Positions 33,161 to 46,134 are shown, numbered from the stretch's first letter. The stretch: 64,000 nucleotides of DNA from Lumbricus rubellus (GCA_945859605.1 OX243824.1:5869813-5933812); one strand, 5' to 3'. Program-made: numbers and translations. The notes: generated by a model from the letters alone, not told the origin.

Positions 33161-33509
33161 TCTGTATCTCAGTATCTCCTTCTCTTCGTCTCTCATTCTC
33201 TGTCTCGCGGGCTCTCTTTTACTGTCTGTCGGTATGGCTCTGTCTCGGTCTGTCTTTCCCTTCTTCACCATTTGAATACATTAGCCTATCGATAAATTTA
33301 AAAAAACGAATCTGTTTTATGTAAAAAATGTTAATATATAATTTTCCGCTCAGTAGTCGCAGAGCCAGTAGCAGCAACATAGTAATAACAATAATCAATT
33401 CCTAAATTACACCATCATGCAAGGCGCGATTCCCAGATTATGAGGGTTAATTCCGTGCAAGAATCTCTTTAGACAAATTGAAGCGAACACGGAATTTAAA
33501 CGACAAAAA

Positions 33510-33890
33510 AGCTGCTGGCAGTACACTGAGAGTATGCTGAAAGTAAGCTGAAAGCTCACTGAGAGTATGCCATAAGTTTGTTTGTTTGTATGTGCACTTG
33601 TTATAGCGCCCCTTCAAGCTACATGCTCAGAGGCGCTTCCGAATGCAGCGCGGACACTGTATCGGAGTTTCACGCCGAAGCGCTGAGTAATTGTGAGTGA
33701 AGGACTTGCCCAATGTCCTTACTCGGCATGGTGGACTCGAACCTCGAACATTCCGGTTCCAAGGCAACGACGCCACCACTACACCGCCGCTGACAGTTCA
33801 CTGAGAGTACTCTAAAAGTATGCTGACGGGACACTGAGAATACTCTAAACGTATGCTGGAAGTACAATGTGAGTATGCTTAAGAAAGTAA
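33510..33890. repeat. Degenerate CACTGAGAGTATGCTGAAAG minisatellite split by a SINE
   Basis: Units are present at 33,520-33,572 and resume at 33,791-33,882 on the other side of the SINE A copy. Confidence 0.8.
33573..33790 (-). mobile_element. tRNA-derived SINE family A, copy 9
   Basis: TTTGTATGTGCACTTGTTATA to CACCACTACACCGCCGC, inserted inside a minisatellite. Confidence 0.9.
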
Positions 33891-34870
33891 ATCCTTCCTT
33901 CAGCCATGCCACTAGGCAATGACGTCTCGTAGTTGTGGTAGTTGTTGCAGTTTAACGTCACTGTGTGGTAACAAAGACCATTAGCGACGCCCTCCTCCTT
34001 TATCTAGGCTTGGGACTAACATTATCGTGTCTTTGCTCCCGTATTAAGAAGCGCTCTTAAACTGTCACTTGAAGCGGACTGCACTTGTACGACTTGTTGC
34101 GACCCATCCCGCTTTGGGCGTTCGCGCCCACAACCCACTACTCAAAAACCCGCTATAGCCTCCAGACATTGATATAATATGTCCCATTAAACCCTATCCG
34201 CGAGGGTGTTGCCTGAAAATGTATCGTTGACCTCAAAAAGATAATATGCCACTATAATACAATAACAGACAAAATCTCTCCCGACTCGAAAAGACACCCT
34301 GCGGGGGATAATATAGGCAACTCTCTTTCTCCACCCAAACAGCATTCCTTAAACCTCCAGCCATATCGTCCAAGCATCCTTTGAAAAGCCTCGATGTTAA
34401 CCACCTTATAAGTAGTTTTGACAGGCTGATCTTATTGAAACCAAGTGACAATAGATCACAAAGGAAGGCTCTCTAAACGAGACCCTAACTCTCGGCAAAA
34501 AGGAGTCTACAGGCGAGTATTGGATTTCACGACCGCTTGCTGAGAGCCTGAGAGACCCCAACGGTTTTCGTAACAGATAGTACTCGTCGTAAATTGAAAA
34601 TGACAAAGGAGTATTGTGTGTGTGCACTGTGCAAGTCACAAAAACATGGCTATACTTAATTGAACTTTGCGCATTGTATCAACACGACTACGTAAATAAA
34701 TACTTACAGAAGGAGATTATTATTGTTATTAAACACACAATACCCGTAATTGAATTATGCATTCATGCAAGTAGAAGACACTTGTTCATGCATGAATCAT
34801 ATTTGTATACATGTGTATTGTGTAATGGTATATATAAATCATATATATAACATATATGTCTACAAAATAT
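33890..34870. other. Unassigned region
   Basis: It has a fragment of the 415-bp repeat landmark (ACCATTAGCGACGCCCTCCT, 33,978-34,000). Minus-strand open frames near 34,233-34,639 have a mixed composition but no motif that I can name. Confidence 0.4.
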
Positions 34871-34871
34871 A

Positions 34872-35150
34872 TATCAAAGGAGGGAGAGGCAGAGACAGAC
34901 AATGTGACATATAGGCAGAGGCCTATCGATCTCTAGCTCTCTGAGAGAGAGGAAAGACAGATATACAGAGACATAGAGAGAGAGACAGACAGACAGATAG
35001 AAACAGAGACAGGAACAGATACAGAAAGACAGGGAGACAAAGATAGACAGGAAGAGACCGAGCGACAGCGACAGACAGAGGCAGAAAGAGACAGACAGAC
35101 AGAGGCAGAAAGAGACAGACAGACAGAGGCAGAAAGAGACAGACAGACAG

Positions 35151-35181
<31 letters not shown>

Positions 35182-35335
35182 GATAGAGAGTGAGACAGAG
35201 AAAGAGTGAGTGTGTGCGTGCGTGCGTGCGAGAGAGACGGACATAAACAGATGGACAGAAAGAGAAGGAGAGAGGAGACACACAAAGAGACACACACAGA
35301 TACACAGGCAGACACACAGACAGAACACACACACA
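34872..35335 (+). repeat. (CAGA)n and GA-rich microsatellite
   Basis: AGACAGACAGAG units, with a 30-bp block GACAGACAGACAGAGGCAGA plus AAGA repeated about four times (35,075-35,150). Confidence 0.93.
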
Positions 35336-35339
35336 GACT

Positions 35340-37340
35340 ATGAACACCCATGTACGATGATGTAGGTCGATAGTGTTTATAAGATCAGCCGCCTTTTAGC
35401 CCCTTACAACAAAGCCTCGCCGCCGCCACTGACCCCCCTATTTCCCCCCCCCCCCCCAACCCCACTCCCCACTCCCCCATCAACAGGTATTTCCAAGTTC
35501 GATTGTCCACCGGTCACTTCATCATCGTCGTCGTCGTGTGGTCTTTAGTCTTTGGTCGTTGTCAATTGTTCTCATTAATCACAACACGAAGATAGCAACA
35601 ATAATAATAATAGCTAGATAGGTCAGATTCTTATCCGGTTAAAAGTAGCGAGATATCTCCACCGTTGACAGATTATAAAAATTTCGATTGACGTGTGTGG
35701 TTAAAAAGAAGACCTGATAATGTGCGCTGATAAAGTTTTTTTAGTTTGTTTCGATAAAGTAGTAGTTCAATGAAGAAGAGTAAGAAGAGTTCTCTAAAGG
35801 TGGCCTGCATGTGAGACATGGATTATAAAATGTTGACTTCCTTTTCTTAATTAACCACTGCATAAAAGGGCTGGTGATCAATCCTCTCCCTCGCCGTCTC
35901 AGCTTCATAACAATTACAGTGCACGACGACCAGTATCGTATTTATTAAAATAATTAATAGATAATTAGTAAAATATCATTAGTAATAGTCGTAATGATAA
36001 TAAGTTATTGTAGTAAATTATTATCATTACTACTATTACTATAATAATTATTGCCATTATTGCTATTGTTATTGATGTTGTTGTTTGTCATTACTATTGT
36101 TATCATTACCATTATCATTATCAATATCATTATCAATATCATCATCATTATTATCAATATTGTTATTTCGATCACCATTAAAATTATAATCAGATAAGCT
36201 TATACGTGCATCTCAACACAGACAAAATATTGACCATCGTTGGTGACAAAATTGAGCGTCTTGTTTTGGAGATACATGTAGGACAGAGGTTCTCAACCCC
36301 GTCAACCGGTGTGTCGCGACACACTATAGTCACGATTGTAGGACATGGCTGCTGTTAAGATTTAAGACTGTCTGAAACGAGACAGTTCTCAGAAAGATAA
36401 GAATCTGCCAACGTTGTTGTTTATTATTGCTATTGTTGTTATTATTATCATTAATGCTGTGGTTATCATTACCATTATCATTATCAATATCATTATCAGT
36501 ATCATCATCATTATTATCACGATTGTTATTTCTATCACCATTACATAATCAGGTATACGTGCCCCTCAATTCAGGAAAAATATTGACCATCATCAATGAC
36601 GAAATTGAGCGTCTTGTTTTGTAGATACAATATTATGTAGGACATGGCTGTTAAGATTTAAAACTGTCTGAAACGAGACAGTTCTCAGAAAGATAAGAAT
36701 CAGTCTTCCAACGATGTCTATGTCAACATTAAGTTGATAAACACAACAACGAACAAGAATGTCTTCTGTATCTATTAAGTAACGCATTGTGATAATAATA
36801 ATAAACAATGGAATGTTTAATAACTTTAATTTATGGATGATGGTCCATTAAGTTTCATTTGTTTGGCCTCGTTTTTTGTCTACGAACTCAGTCAACTTGG
36901 TCCAGAAACTCAGTAGAAAAACATCTGTCAGTGAGAATCCTACGTGTCGGCGTGTGCCCACCGCTGGTGACTGTTTCTATGATTTACTGCGCATTCTTTT
37001 GCTACCTGGTGTAATAGTTCTGTTGCACATGGCATCCAGGAATATCATACGTAGTTTAGTAATTTAGCATGCAGTTTAGGCTACTTACCAATTGCGTTTG
37101 ATGTGTGATGTGGAGCTCCATTGACCTAAGAAATAGAAAAACAAGATTCGTAAACACCTCGGAGTACGTAATTTGTATCAACAGTTGGATAACTAATGCT
37201 AATATACAATACAATACAACTAACAATTATAATATTGATGAGGACATTAATGATATTGATAAGGACATAAGTGTAATACTACACTTAATAAATACATCTA
37301 TTATCATGATATTAATGACGATATCACACAATAATTATTT
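35340..37340. other. AT-rich DNA with ATTATC/ATCATT runs, no gene
   Basis: Two related segments (about 36,215-36,385 and 36,570-36,700: ATATTGACCATC, AAATTGAGCGTCTTGTTTTG, CTGTCTGAAACGAGACAGTT) form a local duplication. A SINE C fragment is possible at 35,868-35,925. Confidence 0.55.
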
Positions 37341-37344
37341 TAAT

Positions 37345-38045
37345 CAGCACGCCTATAATTAATAATTATAATATTAATGAGCCTAAAATGAGGACAATTA
37401 TTATAACATTGATGAGGCCATTTAAGTGCAATATTAATAAACACATCTATGATCATAATATTAATGAGGACATTACATAACAATTTTAATCAAGACTGCA
37501 AATAATATTATTATTAAGAATATTACATAATTATTTTATCAGGACTGCTAATTATAATATTAATGAGAACATGTAACCTAAGTGCAATATTAATAAAGAC
37601 ATCTATGATTGTAATATTAATGAGGACAACAATTTTAATCAGGACTAGGAATTATAATATTAATGAGGACATTTTTATTATAGCATTGATGAGGCCATTT
37701 AAGTGCAATATTAATAAAGACATCTATGATTGTAATATTAATGAGGACAACAATTTTAATCAGGACTAGGAATTATAATATTAATGAGGACATTTTTATT
37801 ATAGCATTGATGAGGCCATTTAAGTGCAATATTAATAAAGACATCTATGATTGTAATATTAATGAGGACAACAATTTTAATCAGGACTAGGAATTATAAT
37901 ATTAATGAGGACATTTTTATTATAGCATTGATGAGGCCATTTAAGTGTAATATTAATAAAGACATCTATAATAATTATAATATTAATGAGGACATTGCAT
38001 AACAATTTTAATCAGGACTGCTAATTATAATATTAACGAGGACAT
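37345..38045 (+). repeat. 121-bp minisatellite (AT-rich)
   Basis: The unit starts at ATTATAATATTAATGAGGAC and contains GCATTGATGAGGCCATTTAA and CAATTTTAATCAGGACTAGG. Identical landmarks at 37,665, 37,786 and 37,907 give an exact 121-bp period. Outer copies are diverged. Confidence 0.95.
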
Positions 38046-38256
38046 CCACTTAAGACGAATTTCTGGAAACAACAAGTAATAGAACATGGTTACATTGGTT
38101 AGAACCCTTAACCATTGACCTTAAAGCGGACGCGATACAACCATCAGACTTCTCGAGACTTCGGAAAATGTGTTTATAACTCTCAAGTGGTTGTTTGGTC
38201 CGACAATCTCTCTATCTCAGTCCATCCATCACATAGACGATTGTGTATACCGTGTG

Positions 38257-38257
<1 letters not shown>

Positions 38258-38306
<49 letters not shown>
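38258..38306. repeat. (TA)n microsatellite
   Basis: About 46 bp of TATATA. Confidence 0.97.
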
Positions 38307-38308
<2 letters not shown>

Positions 38309-38309
38309 C

Positions 38310-38720
38310 TAATTATAATATTTATTTATATATATAAGTATATATATATGTATATAAATACACTATAATAGACGCGCACCTGTTCAAATCTCCGGCCGCT
38401 CAAAGATGATAAACGATTTCTACCTGCCTATCAACTCGAAGTGATAAAAACTGGAGCCAACGAATCGTGGGTTGAGTCTACCAAAGACGTTTTAGTATCG
38501 GAAGGATAGATTTGACCCGACGAAAAGCTACTATTTATTGCAGGAGTAGTGAACGAGAGTTACTGCTGAAGTATGCTAACCCTTGGATGATCATGCCACC
38601 GCTAAAATAGTTCGCATAGGTTGTTGTTTTTTTAGAAAAGTTTTTAAGACCGATATGGCTAAGTAGTAAGTAGGCCGATTGAATAAATCGCATATGATGA
38701 AAGGCGAGATACTCCTGCCA
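38310..38720. other. Nothing recognised
   Basis: Ordinary noncoding sequence with no repeat match seen. Confidence 0.5.
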
Positions 38721-38723
38721 AGA

Positions 38724-39028
38724 GTCTGTCCGCGTCTGTCTGTCTGTGTGCTTGTCCGTCTGTCTGTCTGTGTGTATGTGAGTCTGTCTGTGTGTCAGTG
38801 TACAAGTGTATGTATGTGTGTCTGACCATCTCTGTGTTTGCCCGTCTTAGTGCGTATCTGCGTGTCTGTCTGTCTCATTGTCCGTCTGTGTGTCTGTATG
38901 TCCGTCTGTCGTCTGTCCGTCCTCTCTCCATCTGTCCTTGTGTCTGTCTGTCTGTCTGTCTGTCAGTCTGTCTGCCTGTCTGTGTGTCTGTGTGTCTGTC
39001 TGTGTGTGTCTGTGTGTCTGCTTTGGGC
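38724..39028 (+). repeat. (CTGT)n microsatellite, imperfect
   Basis: CTGTCTGTGTGTCTGTCCGT-type repeats. Confidence 0.93.
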
Positions 39029-39217
39029 GTATGTAGACCAATGTACGTCGTTTTTGATAAGAATAATCATTCCTGCATGTGATATATGATATATCCCCCG
39101 TGTTGATGAAGCTGGTGAAAGAGAATAGTTACTATAAAGGAAGAATGTGCTCAGAATAAAGAACCCGAGTCGAGGAAACGAGGAATAAGATGTGATAATT
39201 TGTGGTTATAGCTGCAG

Positions 39218-39388
39218 TTGATGATGATGATGATGAAGACGACGATGATGATGAATGATGATCACGACGACGACGACAACGACGATGACAACGACGACGA
39301 CAACGATAACGATGACGACGATATCAACAATGACGACTACGACGACGACGATGATGATGATGATGTAGATAATGACGATGATGAGGGC
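39218..39388 (+). repeat. (GAT/GAC)n triplet array
   Basis: ATGATGATGATG followed by ACGACGACG triplets. Confidence 0.95.
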
Positions 39389-39739
39389 AGTCCGTTGTCT
39401 GGATTAGATCATCCCTCATTGTTTTTTCACCTCATCACCGTCGTAATCATTATAAATCACCGAATCAGCCTCCATGATCTCCTGACATTTGAGTAATGAC
39501 TTAAAAATATAGAGGCGCACATAACAAACATGTTTGGAATTTCAGTTTTTATATTGTTCGGGGAATCGTATAAACTGCGCACTTCGTCGAGAAAAACACA
39601 CCCAGGTTCTCATGAATATGCAACACGGATTAATTATAATTATTATTAGGCCTGCACACTGCGCAGCTCGACTGACCTTATGAATATTCAGTTATATTCT
39701 TTAAAGTATTACGAGGCTCAGCTCACAAGTAACGCATTC

Positions 39740-39946
39740 CAGGGCTGTTTTTAAGGAATTGTTAGAACTGCACAATCCTTTCTTTCCCTTCCCATCCTCC
39801 ATGGTAAACTACTTCCAATCGGATGACAATGACCATATTTTGCTAGTTTTAACGGTACAGAAGTGCTTCTACAACTGCACGAATACATTTAGAACTGCAC
39901 ATTTTATGTACAACTGCACGTTAAAAAGAGCCCTCAAGCATTAAAA
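39740..39946 (+). mobile_element. hAT-type MITE, copy 1
   Basis: The ends are CAGGGCTGTTTTTAAGG and TTAAAAAGAGCCCTC, an imperfect terminal inverted repeat starting CAGGG as in hAT elements. The internal part repeats AGAACTGCACA and ACAACTGCAC. Flanks ACGCATTC and AAGCATTA agree at 6 of 8 positions, compatible with an old 8-bp duplication. Confidence 0.75.
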
Positions 39947-39949
39947 ACG

Positions 39950-41575
39950 TCATGAATAATTATTAAAATACAGCTCCACCAAACTCAGAAATAAAGAATT
40001 TCAAATCGAAATCGCCCACTAAATCGGGGGAACCAGTTTATTCACGAGCGCTTAGGCAAAACAAAATCGAAAGGCATGCAGAGGGTCAAGATCTGGAGAG
40101 TCATGCAACCAGACAGTGGATTATGTTAGAGTAGGTAAGTAAGGTAACCAAACTACGACCTCCTTCGGATATCTATTTTGTACAACCATTCTAATTAGAC
40201 AGCGCTCGTGACTAAACTGGAGCCCTGCGCTTGGCTTTACGGTAGCGCTATAGAATTATTTGATTACGAGGCTGCTTGCTTCAATAAAACATTCAAGCGT
40301 CATGAATACTAATTAATGCATAACTTCACTGAACTCGTGAATAAAATAATTTATAACGAGGCTGACATCAAGGCTAGCAATATTCAAACGAGGCTGGCCT
40401 CATGAATAATAAACAGACCTCATGAATAATAAGCATCGAGGTCGTCCTATTTGTTGATCTTTCGTCAATTGTCATAACAACATCGTCCACCCACGCGGTA
40501 ACCATGCTTACTACCGGTTCAAACTCGTTCCTGTACGAGGTGCACCGGGCTAAAAAGGCGTGGCCTTAAAATCCGAACTTAGATACGGATTAATGACAAG
40601 GGTTGAAGGGTGGGGCTTTCTGCTGCAGCCTAAGATAATACGCTGCATACATAATTTTACGAGGATAATTATTTGCTTTGGCGAAAGACCAGGGCGTTTT
40701 TTTGTCAGCGGAATTTCCAATGTGTAAAACCCACGTGACAGGTGTACACTGTACACTGTGTACAGGGTCCACGTGCGTGGAACGTTTTTGAGTAGGCCTA
40801 CTTAAGTTTAAAGCAGCCTGAAGAGGAGATTTGAATTTATATAGCATTAGCGTGAAATAAGCTGAATTTTGTTCATTAGTGTAAAATAAGCACTATTGTA
40901 CATTGTACCTATCATACGAGAAATTATGTTTGTATCTAGTACTCATGTATATTTCGGGCGTGCTGTCGTCGGGAGCGCCTCTGAGTAGTTTCTTTTCTTA
41001 CTTGAAGGAGCGCTATATAAATGTCCAAATGAATGAATGAATGAACAATGTAGGCTAAAGCCGCTAAACATATAACATCATGTTATATATGCACATGACT
41101 TGGTTCCTAGAGAAACGAGATTTAGTTGAATTTAGGTAGCGAGTGCTCCTGAGTGGGCAAAGTGAAGGAGCGATATATAAACAAACATAATATATGGGCC
41201 TATATATAATTATCTGGTTAAAAACATCTCCAATCGCACGACCAAAGAGCTCTAAGACTTGTTATCGATAGTTCGATTGCCTACTACCGTCAAAAGAGGT
41301 TGCTATTTATATTCGAACTTTTTTATAGCTCCTCTATATCGTGATATACGAACGACCGATATATATTTATACTCGCAACGGCGTCGTCGTTTGTAGATAA
41401 TAATAAACAATGATAATAAACAATGTTAATAAACAATGACATGCATTGTTTTCAGGCTGGTTTACGTTCGTCGTCTTAAAGTTCACTGGCTCTAAATTCT
41501 TGCAGATTTTTTGTTACAATGACATGGCAAACCGTATACAAGTGTTACAGTAGGCCTTCACTCACACATTCGTAA
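39950..41575. other. Noncoding region with one LINE tail
   Basis: It contains a segment GGGGGAACCAGTTTATTCACG (40,025) related to those at 24.67 and 28.43 kb, and CATGAATAATAA direct repeats near 40,400. No gene. Confidence 0.5.
40955..41046 (+). mobile_element. L2/CR1-like LINE 3' tail
   Basis: GGCGTGCTGTCGTCGGGAGC, GCCTCTGAGTAGTTTC, then CTTGAAGGAGCGCTATATAA and (AATG)n. Confidence 0.8.
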
Positions 41576-41579
41576 AGAG

Positions 41580-41775
41580 TGTGTTTGTCACGTCTGTATG
41601 TTTATTTGTCTGGATGTGTGTCTGTCTGTTTGTTTATGGGTATGTCTGTGATTTCTATATCTGTTTGTCTGGCCGTCCGACTGTTTAAATGTGTGTCTGA
41701 ACATCTCATTTTGTTTGTCTGTCTATCTGTTTATCTTTTTGTCAGTTCTGTCTGTCGGTTTGTATGCATGCCTAT
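41580..41775 (+). repeat. Imperfect (CTGT)n array
   Basis: TGTCTGTCTGTTTGTTTATG-type units. Confidence 0.8.
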
Positions 41776-41844
41776 ATACATGAATATAATTATGCATGTT
41801 TACGCTGAGTAGGCCTATTCACACCTGCAACTAAGTACCGGTAA

Positions 41845-42012
41845 TGAGACAGACAGACAGAGAGTTGGCGAGACAGAGACAGTGACAGATAGAAAGAGAT
41901 ACACATATATAGACACATATACAGATAGAAACAGATACACAAACAGACACATATACAGACACACATACAGACAGATATAGAGACAGACACATGGAGACAG
42001 ACAGAGACATCA
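41845..42012 (+). repeat. Imperfect (CAGA)n array
   Basis: ACAGACAGACAGAGAG and ACACATATACAGACAC units. Confidence 0.85.
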
Positions 42013-42047
42013 AAAGAAAGTGTGCAATATGAAGCCGATGTTCGAAC

Positions 42048-42048
<1 letters not shown>

Positions 42049-42101
<53 letters not shown>
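42049..42101. repeat. (TA)n microsatellite
   Basis: About 50 bp of TATATA. More (TA) tracts follow at 42,220-42,480. Confidence 0.95.
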
Positions 42102-42106
<5 letters not shown>

Positions 42107-42411
42107 ACATAGTATAACTTTCAAGACAAGGATGAACTTCAAAAGGCATTAATTAAAACAATTCGATTATTTTTGCTTCGATAATTAAGTCAAGTGGTCC
42201 AAGAATCAGGAGCTGTCTCCATAAATTATATATCTATAAATAATTATATAAGCTTATATATACAATTATGTATATATACAGGTATGAAAAATTATATATA
42301 CATGCATATATATATATGCATGTAAATATATATGGTATGCATATATTTTAAACCAGTGGCGCCGGATGCACTACAAGTGCGTGAAAGGACTAAGGTTTAA
42401 GGTAAGGATGC

Positions 42412-42442
<31 letters not shown>

Positions 42443-42654
42443 ATTACATATAATGTATATAATGTATATAAATTATATATGCATGTAAATACACGTCAAT
42501 CAGGTCGTTGTGTGTCAGTCACGCGGCGATTGAGTGCATGACGTAACATCGTCACGAGAATGTCAACAAACAAAGAATTTTTAAAAGTCGTTATTGCCAG
42601 GTAAAGTTAATCACGAGAATCTAACAGTGAATCAGTGTGACTGACAATATACTG

Positions 42655-42968
42655 TATGCATGTATGTATGTATGTACATGTATGTATGTATGTATGTATG
42701 TATGTATGTATGTATGTATGTATGTATGTATGTATGTATGTATGTATGTATGTATGTATGTATGTATGTATGTATGTATGTACATGTATGTATGTATGTA
42801 TGTATGTATGTATGTATGTATGTATGTATGTATGTATGTATGTATGTATGTATGTATGTATGTATGTATGTATGTATGTATGTATGTATGTATGTATGTA
42901 TGTATGTATGTATGTACGTATGTATGTATGTATGTATGTACGTATGTACGTACGTACGTACGTATGTA
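42655..42968 (+). repeat. (TATG)n microsatellite
   Basis: About 310 bp. It has TACATG interruptions at 42,674 and 42,781, and TACG variants at the 3' end. Confidence 0.98.
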
Positions 42969-43011
42969 CCCGGATAGCACTGAATGGTTATGCTAGTCAA
43001 CAATTCACAAC

Positions 43012-43675
43012 TTGTAATTGTAATTGTAATTGTAATCGAACATTTATATAGCGCCACTTCAAGAGAACTCCTCAGAGGCGCTCCCGACCTGACACCAAAC
43101 CATAATCAAAGAGAATGGTTTTCAAACGCTTGCGGAAAAGGGGCAAAGAAAGACAAAGAAGTTCATTACGGAGACTAATAGGTAACTTATTCCAGAAAGA
43201 CGGACCGACCATAGCAAAACTTCTATGCAGCACTGTGGAAGATCGAGCCCTAGGAACAACCAGGTCACCATGCGTTGCAGAGCGAAGGAATCTACGGCCT
43301 GGAATGGATAGCACAGGCACACAAAGTTCCATAAGATAGATCGGAGCTTGGCCTGCTAGGCAATTACGCATGAGCATTAGAATCTTAAACTCAATACGTT
43401 TTTGCATAGGCAACCAGTGCAGTTCCTCCCGTATAAAACTTGATATATGCCCAAACTTTGGAATGCCACCAATCAGACGAGCTGCAGCATTAAGGACAGA
43501 TTGTAACTTATTAATGCGTGAAAGAGTTAAGCCCGCATAAATGGCACTGCCATAGTCAACTCTCGTGCATATAAATGCATGCATCAGAGTAGTGACAGCT
43601 TTAGTTGTAAGAGAGCGACGCACCGAGCGAATCTGACGAAGATGGTAGAAACAAGTACGACACCAAATATACGTT
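43012..43675 (-). pseudogene. L2/CR1-like LINE, reverse transcriptase C-terminus and 3' end
   Basis: The minus strand carries about 200 codons open without a stop. They begin in the C-terminal part of the reverse transcriptase region (CFYHLRQIRS), continue through CTRVDYGSAIYAGL, LQSVLNAAARLI, REELHWLPMQKRIEFKILML, PGRRFLRSA, VVPRARSS and SFWNKLPISLR, and end with FRKRLKTILF and a stop. This order is diagnostic for L2/CR1-group non-LTR retrotransposons. The polymerase catalytic domain and endonuclease are missing (5' truncation). After the stop come the conserved 3' segment (GGGAGCGCCTCTGAGGAG, GTGGCGCTATATAAATG) and an (ATTACA)n tail. It is the best-preserved LINE piece in the window. Confidence 0.92.
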
Positions 43676-43679
43676 GCAT

Positions 43680-43935
43680 AACAATAACCAACAGTTCACA
43701 CCGCAAGATTACACCGTATACCGTTCTAAATAACACTTGGCAACACTGTTTAATTTAACCGCCTCAATGTCTCTGTATACTTTTCTTCGCATAAAACGCC
43801 GTAATAAAATGAAACCGTTCTGCAATGGGTGCGAAGATGGCTTTACCAAGCAACATATAACCACAGATTTATGGACTCATAAAGCTTCACGTGTATAAAT
43901 TGCACGCCTCAAGAATCAAGATGCGCAATTTGACT
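43680..43935. other. Nothing recognised
   Basis: Noncoding by inspection. Confidence 0.4.
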
Positions 43936-44285
43936 AAAGTTATTTCTATTTTTTGCAAAATGGCTTTCGAAATTCAGTGATTTAGTGTGCAAAACATTTT
44001 ACGTAAACAGGGCTTAGGTTTCTCTAAAAAAATGGAAACAGTAAGAAAATGTGAATAAAATTATTTCTATTTTTTACAAGATGGCTTTCGAAATTCAGTG
44101 ATTTAGTGTGCAAAACATTGTACGTATACATGGCTTAGGTTTCTCTAAAAAAATGTAAACAGTAAGAAATTTTGAATAAAATTATTTCTATTTTTGAAAT
44201 TCAATGATTTAGTGTGCAAAACATTGTACGTATACACTATACAGGGTTTAGGTTTGTTTAAAAAAAATTGTAAACAGTAAAACAG
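43936..44285 (+). repeat. Second 121-bp tandem repeat (about 3 copies)
   Basis: Landmark TTATTTCTATTTTT recurs at 43,940, 44,061 and 44,182. Units contain GGCTTTCGAAATTCAGTGAT and GTGCAAAACATT. The third copy has a deletion. The sequence is unrelated to the 37-kb array. Confidence 0.95.
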
Positions 44286-44289
44286 ATGT

Positions 44290-45735
44290 TATCGCTCATT
44301 CATAAATATTGAATGAATCACACATACACCCACAAGCCTACACACCAAAACACCCACACACCCACACAGGCAATAGACTCTATCTATAATAATTATAAAC
44401 ACAGATGAGTAATCTCAAGTCGCCAACAACATATTTTTTATGCACTAGTAAAGGCTATGGTGGCCTCAATCTCAACCAGAGACTATAGCTGAATTATTAT
44501 TATTACATGACTATAATATTATGCATGTAGTCAGCAGCCGCCCTCGCATACATACCTCTGCTCTGCGTAGTTGAGAGAAGATCAGTGATCCCTTTGCTAT
44601 GCGATTTGCATGTATTATGCACACAACGTAGGCCTACTGCAGTTAATTAATGTATCTATTTCATGTGCTCGAATCAATGAGGCATACATAAATAATGACA
44701 TCATACCTTCATGCTAGAATAGCTACAGTGTGGCTCAGAACCTTGTCTCTCTTGCCTCAATTTAGTCATCCTTTTAGAATTAGAATGCGAGGTCTCCAGC
44801 TACTCGATCTCAAATTTCTAGCTCTTTTTTACCTTTGTTTCTCTCAAAACTAATTTGTTTTCTCTCGTGGCCTTGCACACTGCGAGCATCCCAATTCTTT
44901 TTTGCAGTCTATCTTCTGCCTTCTCTCTTTCCTATTCTCAAAACCTGCTACTTCTCGTGGAGACTTGCGCACTGGAGCGCCTCTGAACCGTTCATCCTAC
45001 TACAGGCAAGGCGCCTCTAGTAGTAAATGCTCAAATACAATACAACATAATACCACCTGCCTTCAGAAAATTCACAACTTCATAAAATAAAGATAAAGCA
45101 TACGAATAGTTAGTGGATCAAATCTTTGAAATGGCTACTTGAACCTGCTAGCATTTTTGTGTGTAATAATACGGTACACAGCAAACGTTCCAATGAAGAA
45201 ATTGATACAAAACTCAATTTGTAAAAAAATTATTTTTTATCATTACCATTCCCAGGGGCGACACGTAATCAGGGCTTAAAGTGTGACAGGCCGGTCATGG
45301 ACGGCGTCCTGGCACTTACTTTCAAATCTCTATGCAGTCATGCCACTTATTTGTCCAGCACACCTGAAAATGTAAGGAGCGTCGTGGCACTTTTTTAAAA
45401 TACTTTTAGCACTGCACATAATAGCTTCGACAATCCAGGCCCAAACTATTTAGCAAAGTCGCCATAAATCAAACCTACAGACGTATAATTTAGAGCGTCT
45501 GGCAGTTTTTGAAAGTCGGTTAAAAATAAACAGGTCGGATAAAACAGGAGGTAATTGGTTGATCAGAGCCAACAGACCGTGAAAGAACAAACGGTGCAAA
45601 ACAATTAATTTCTTTTATCAATTAGTTACACTGTACCTCTGTAAGACAGGTGGTGGTAAACACATTTAGTGGCATCTATAGGTATAGCGCACGAGTCAGG
45701 AATGGCAAAGCTGATCTGCTCAATTTTTTCGTCAT
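44290..45735. other. Noncoding region with an L2-like tail fragment
   Basis: 44,940-45,050 (CACTGGAGCGCCTCTGAACC, AAATACAATACAACATAATA) resembles the LINE tail variant at 15.7 kb. A segment at 45,270-45,410 (GTGTGACAGGCCGGTCATGG) is, in reverse complement, similar to 5,150-5,320. Confidence 0.5.
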
Positions 45736-45739
45736 CATT

Positions 45740-45846
45740 GTTAATATTTTTGTCATCATTGACGTCGTCGTCATCATCATCGTCATAGTCATTGTGATCA
45801 TCGTCATTATCCGTCCTATCGTAGTCATCTTCATCATCACCGCCAC

Positions 45847-45922
<76 letters not shown>

Positions 45923-45923
45923 G

Positions 45924-46000
<77 letters not shown>

Positions 46001-46001
46001 G

Positions 46002-46037
<36 letters not shown>

Positions 46038-46039
46038 CC

Positions 46040-46109
<70 letters not shown>

Positions 46110-46132
46110 ACAACAGCAACAACAAAGCGATA
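45740..46132 (+). repeat. (ATC)n microsatellite
   Basis: About 390 bp. It is near-perfect from 45,850, with GTC interruptions and a CAC block at 46,036-46,053. Confidence 0.98.
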
Positions 46133-46134
46133 TC

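Noticed and set aside
42621..43057. Long YVCM/HTYI repeat open frames on both strands (also at 51.7-52.3 and 58.6-59.6 kb)
   Set aside because: They are translations of (TATG)n arrays. A 4-bp repeat gives a 12-bp codon cycle without stops, so open length is meaningless.
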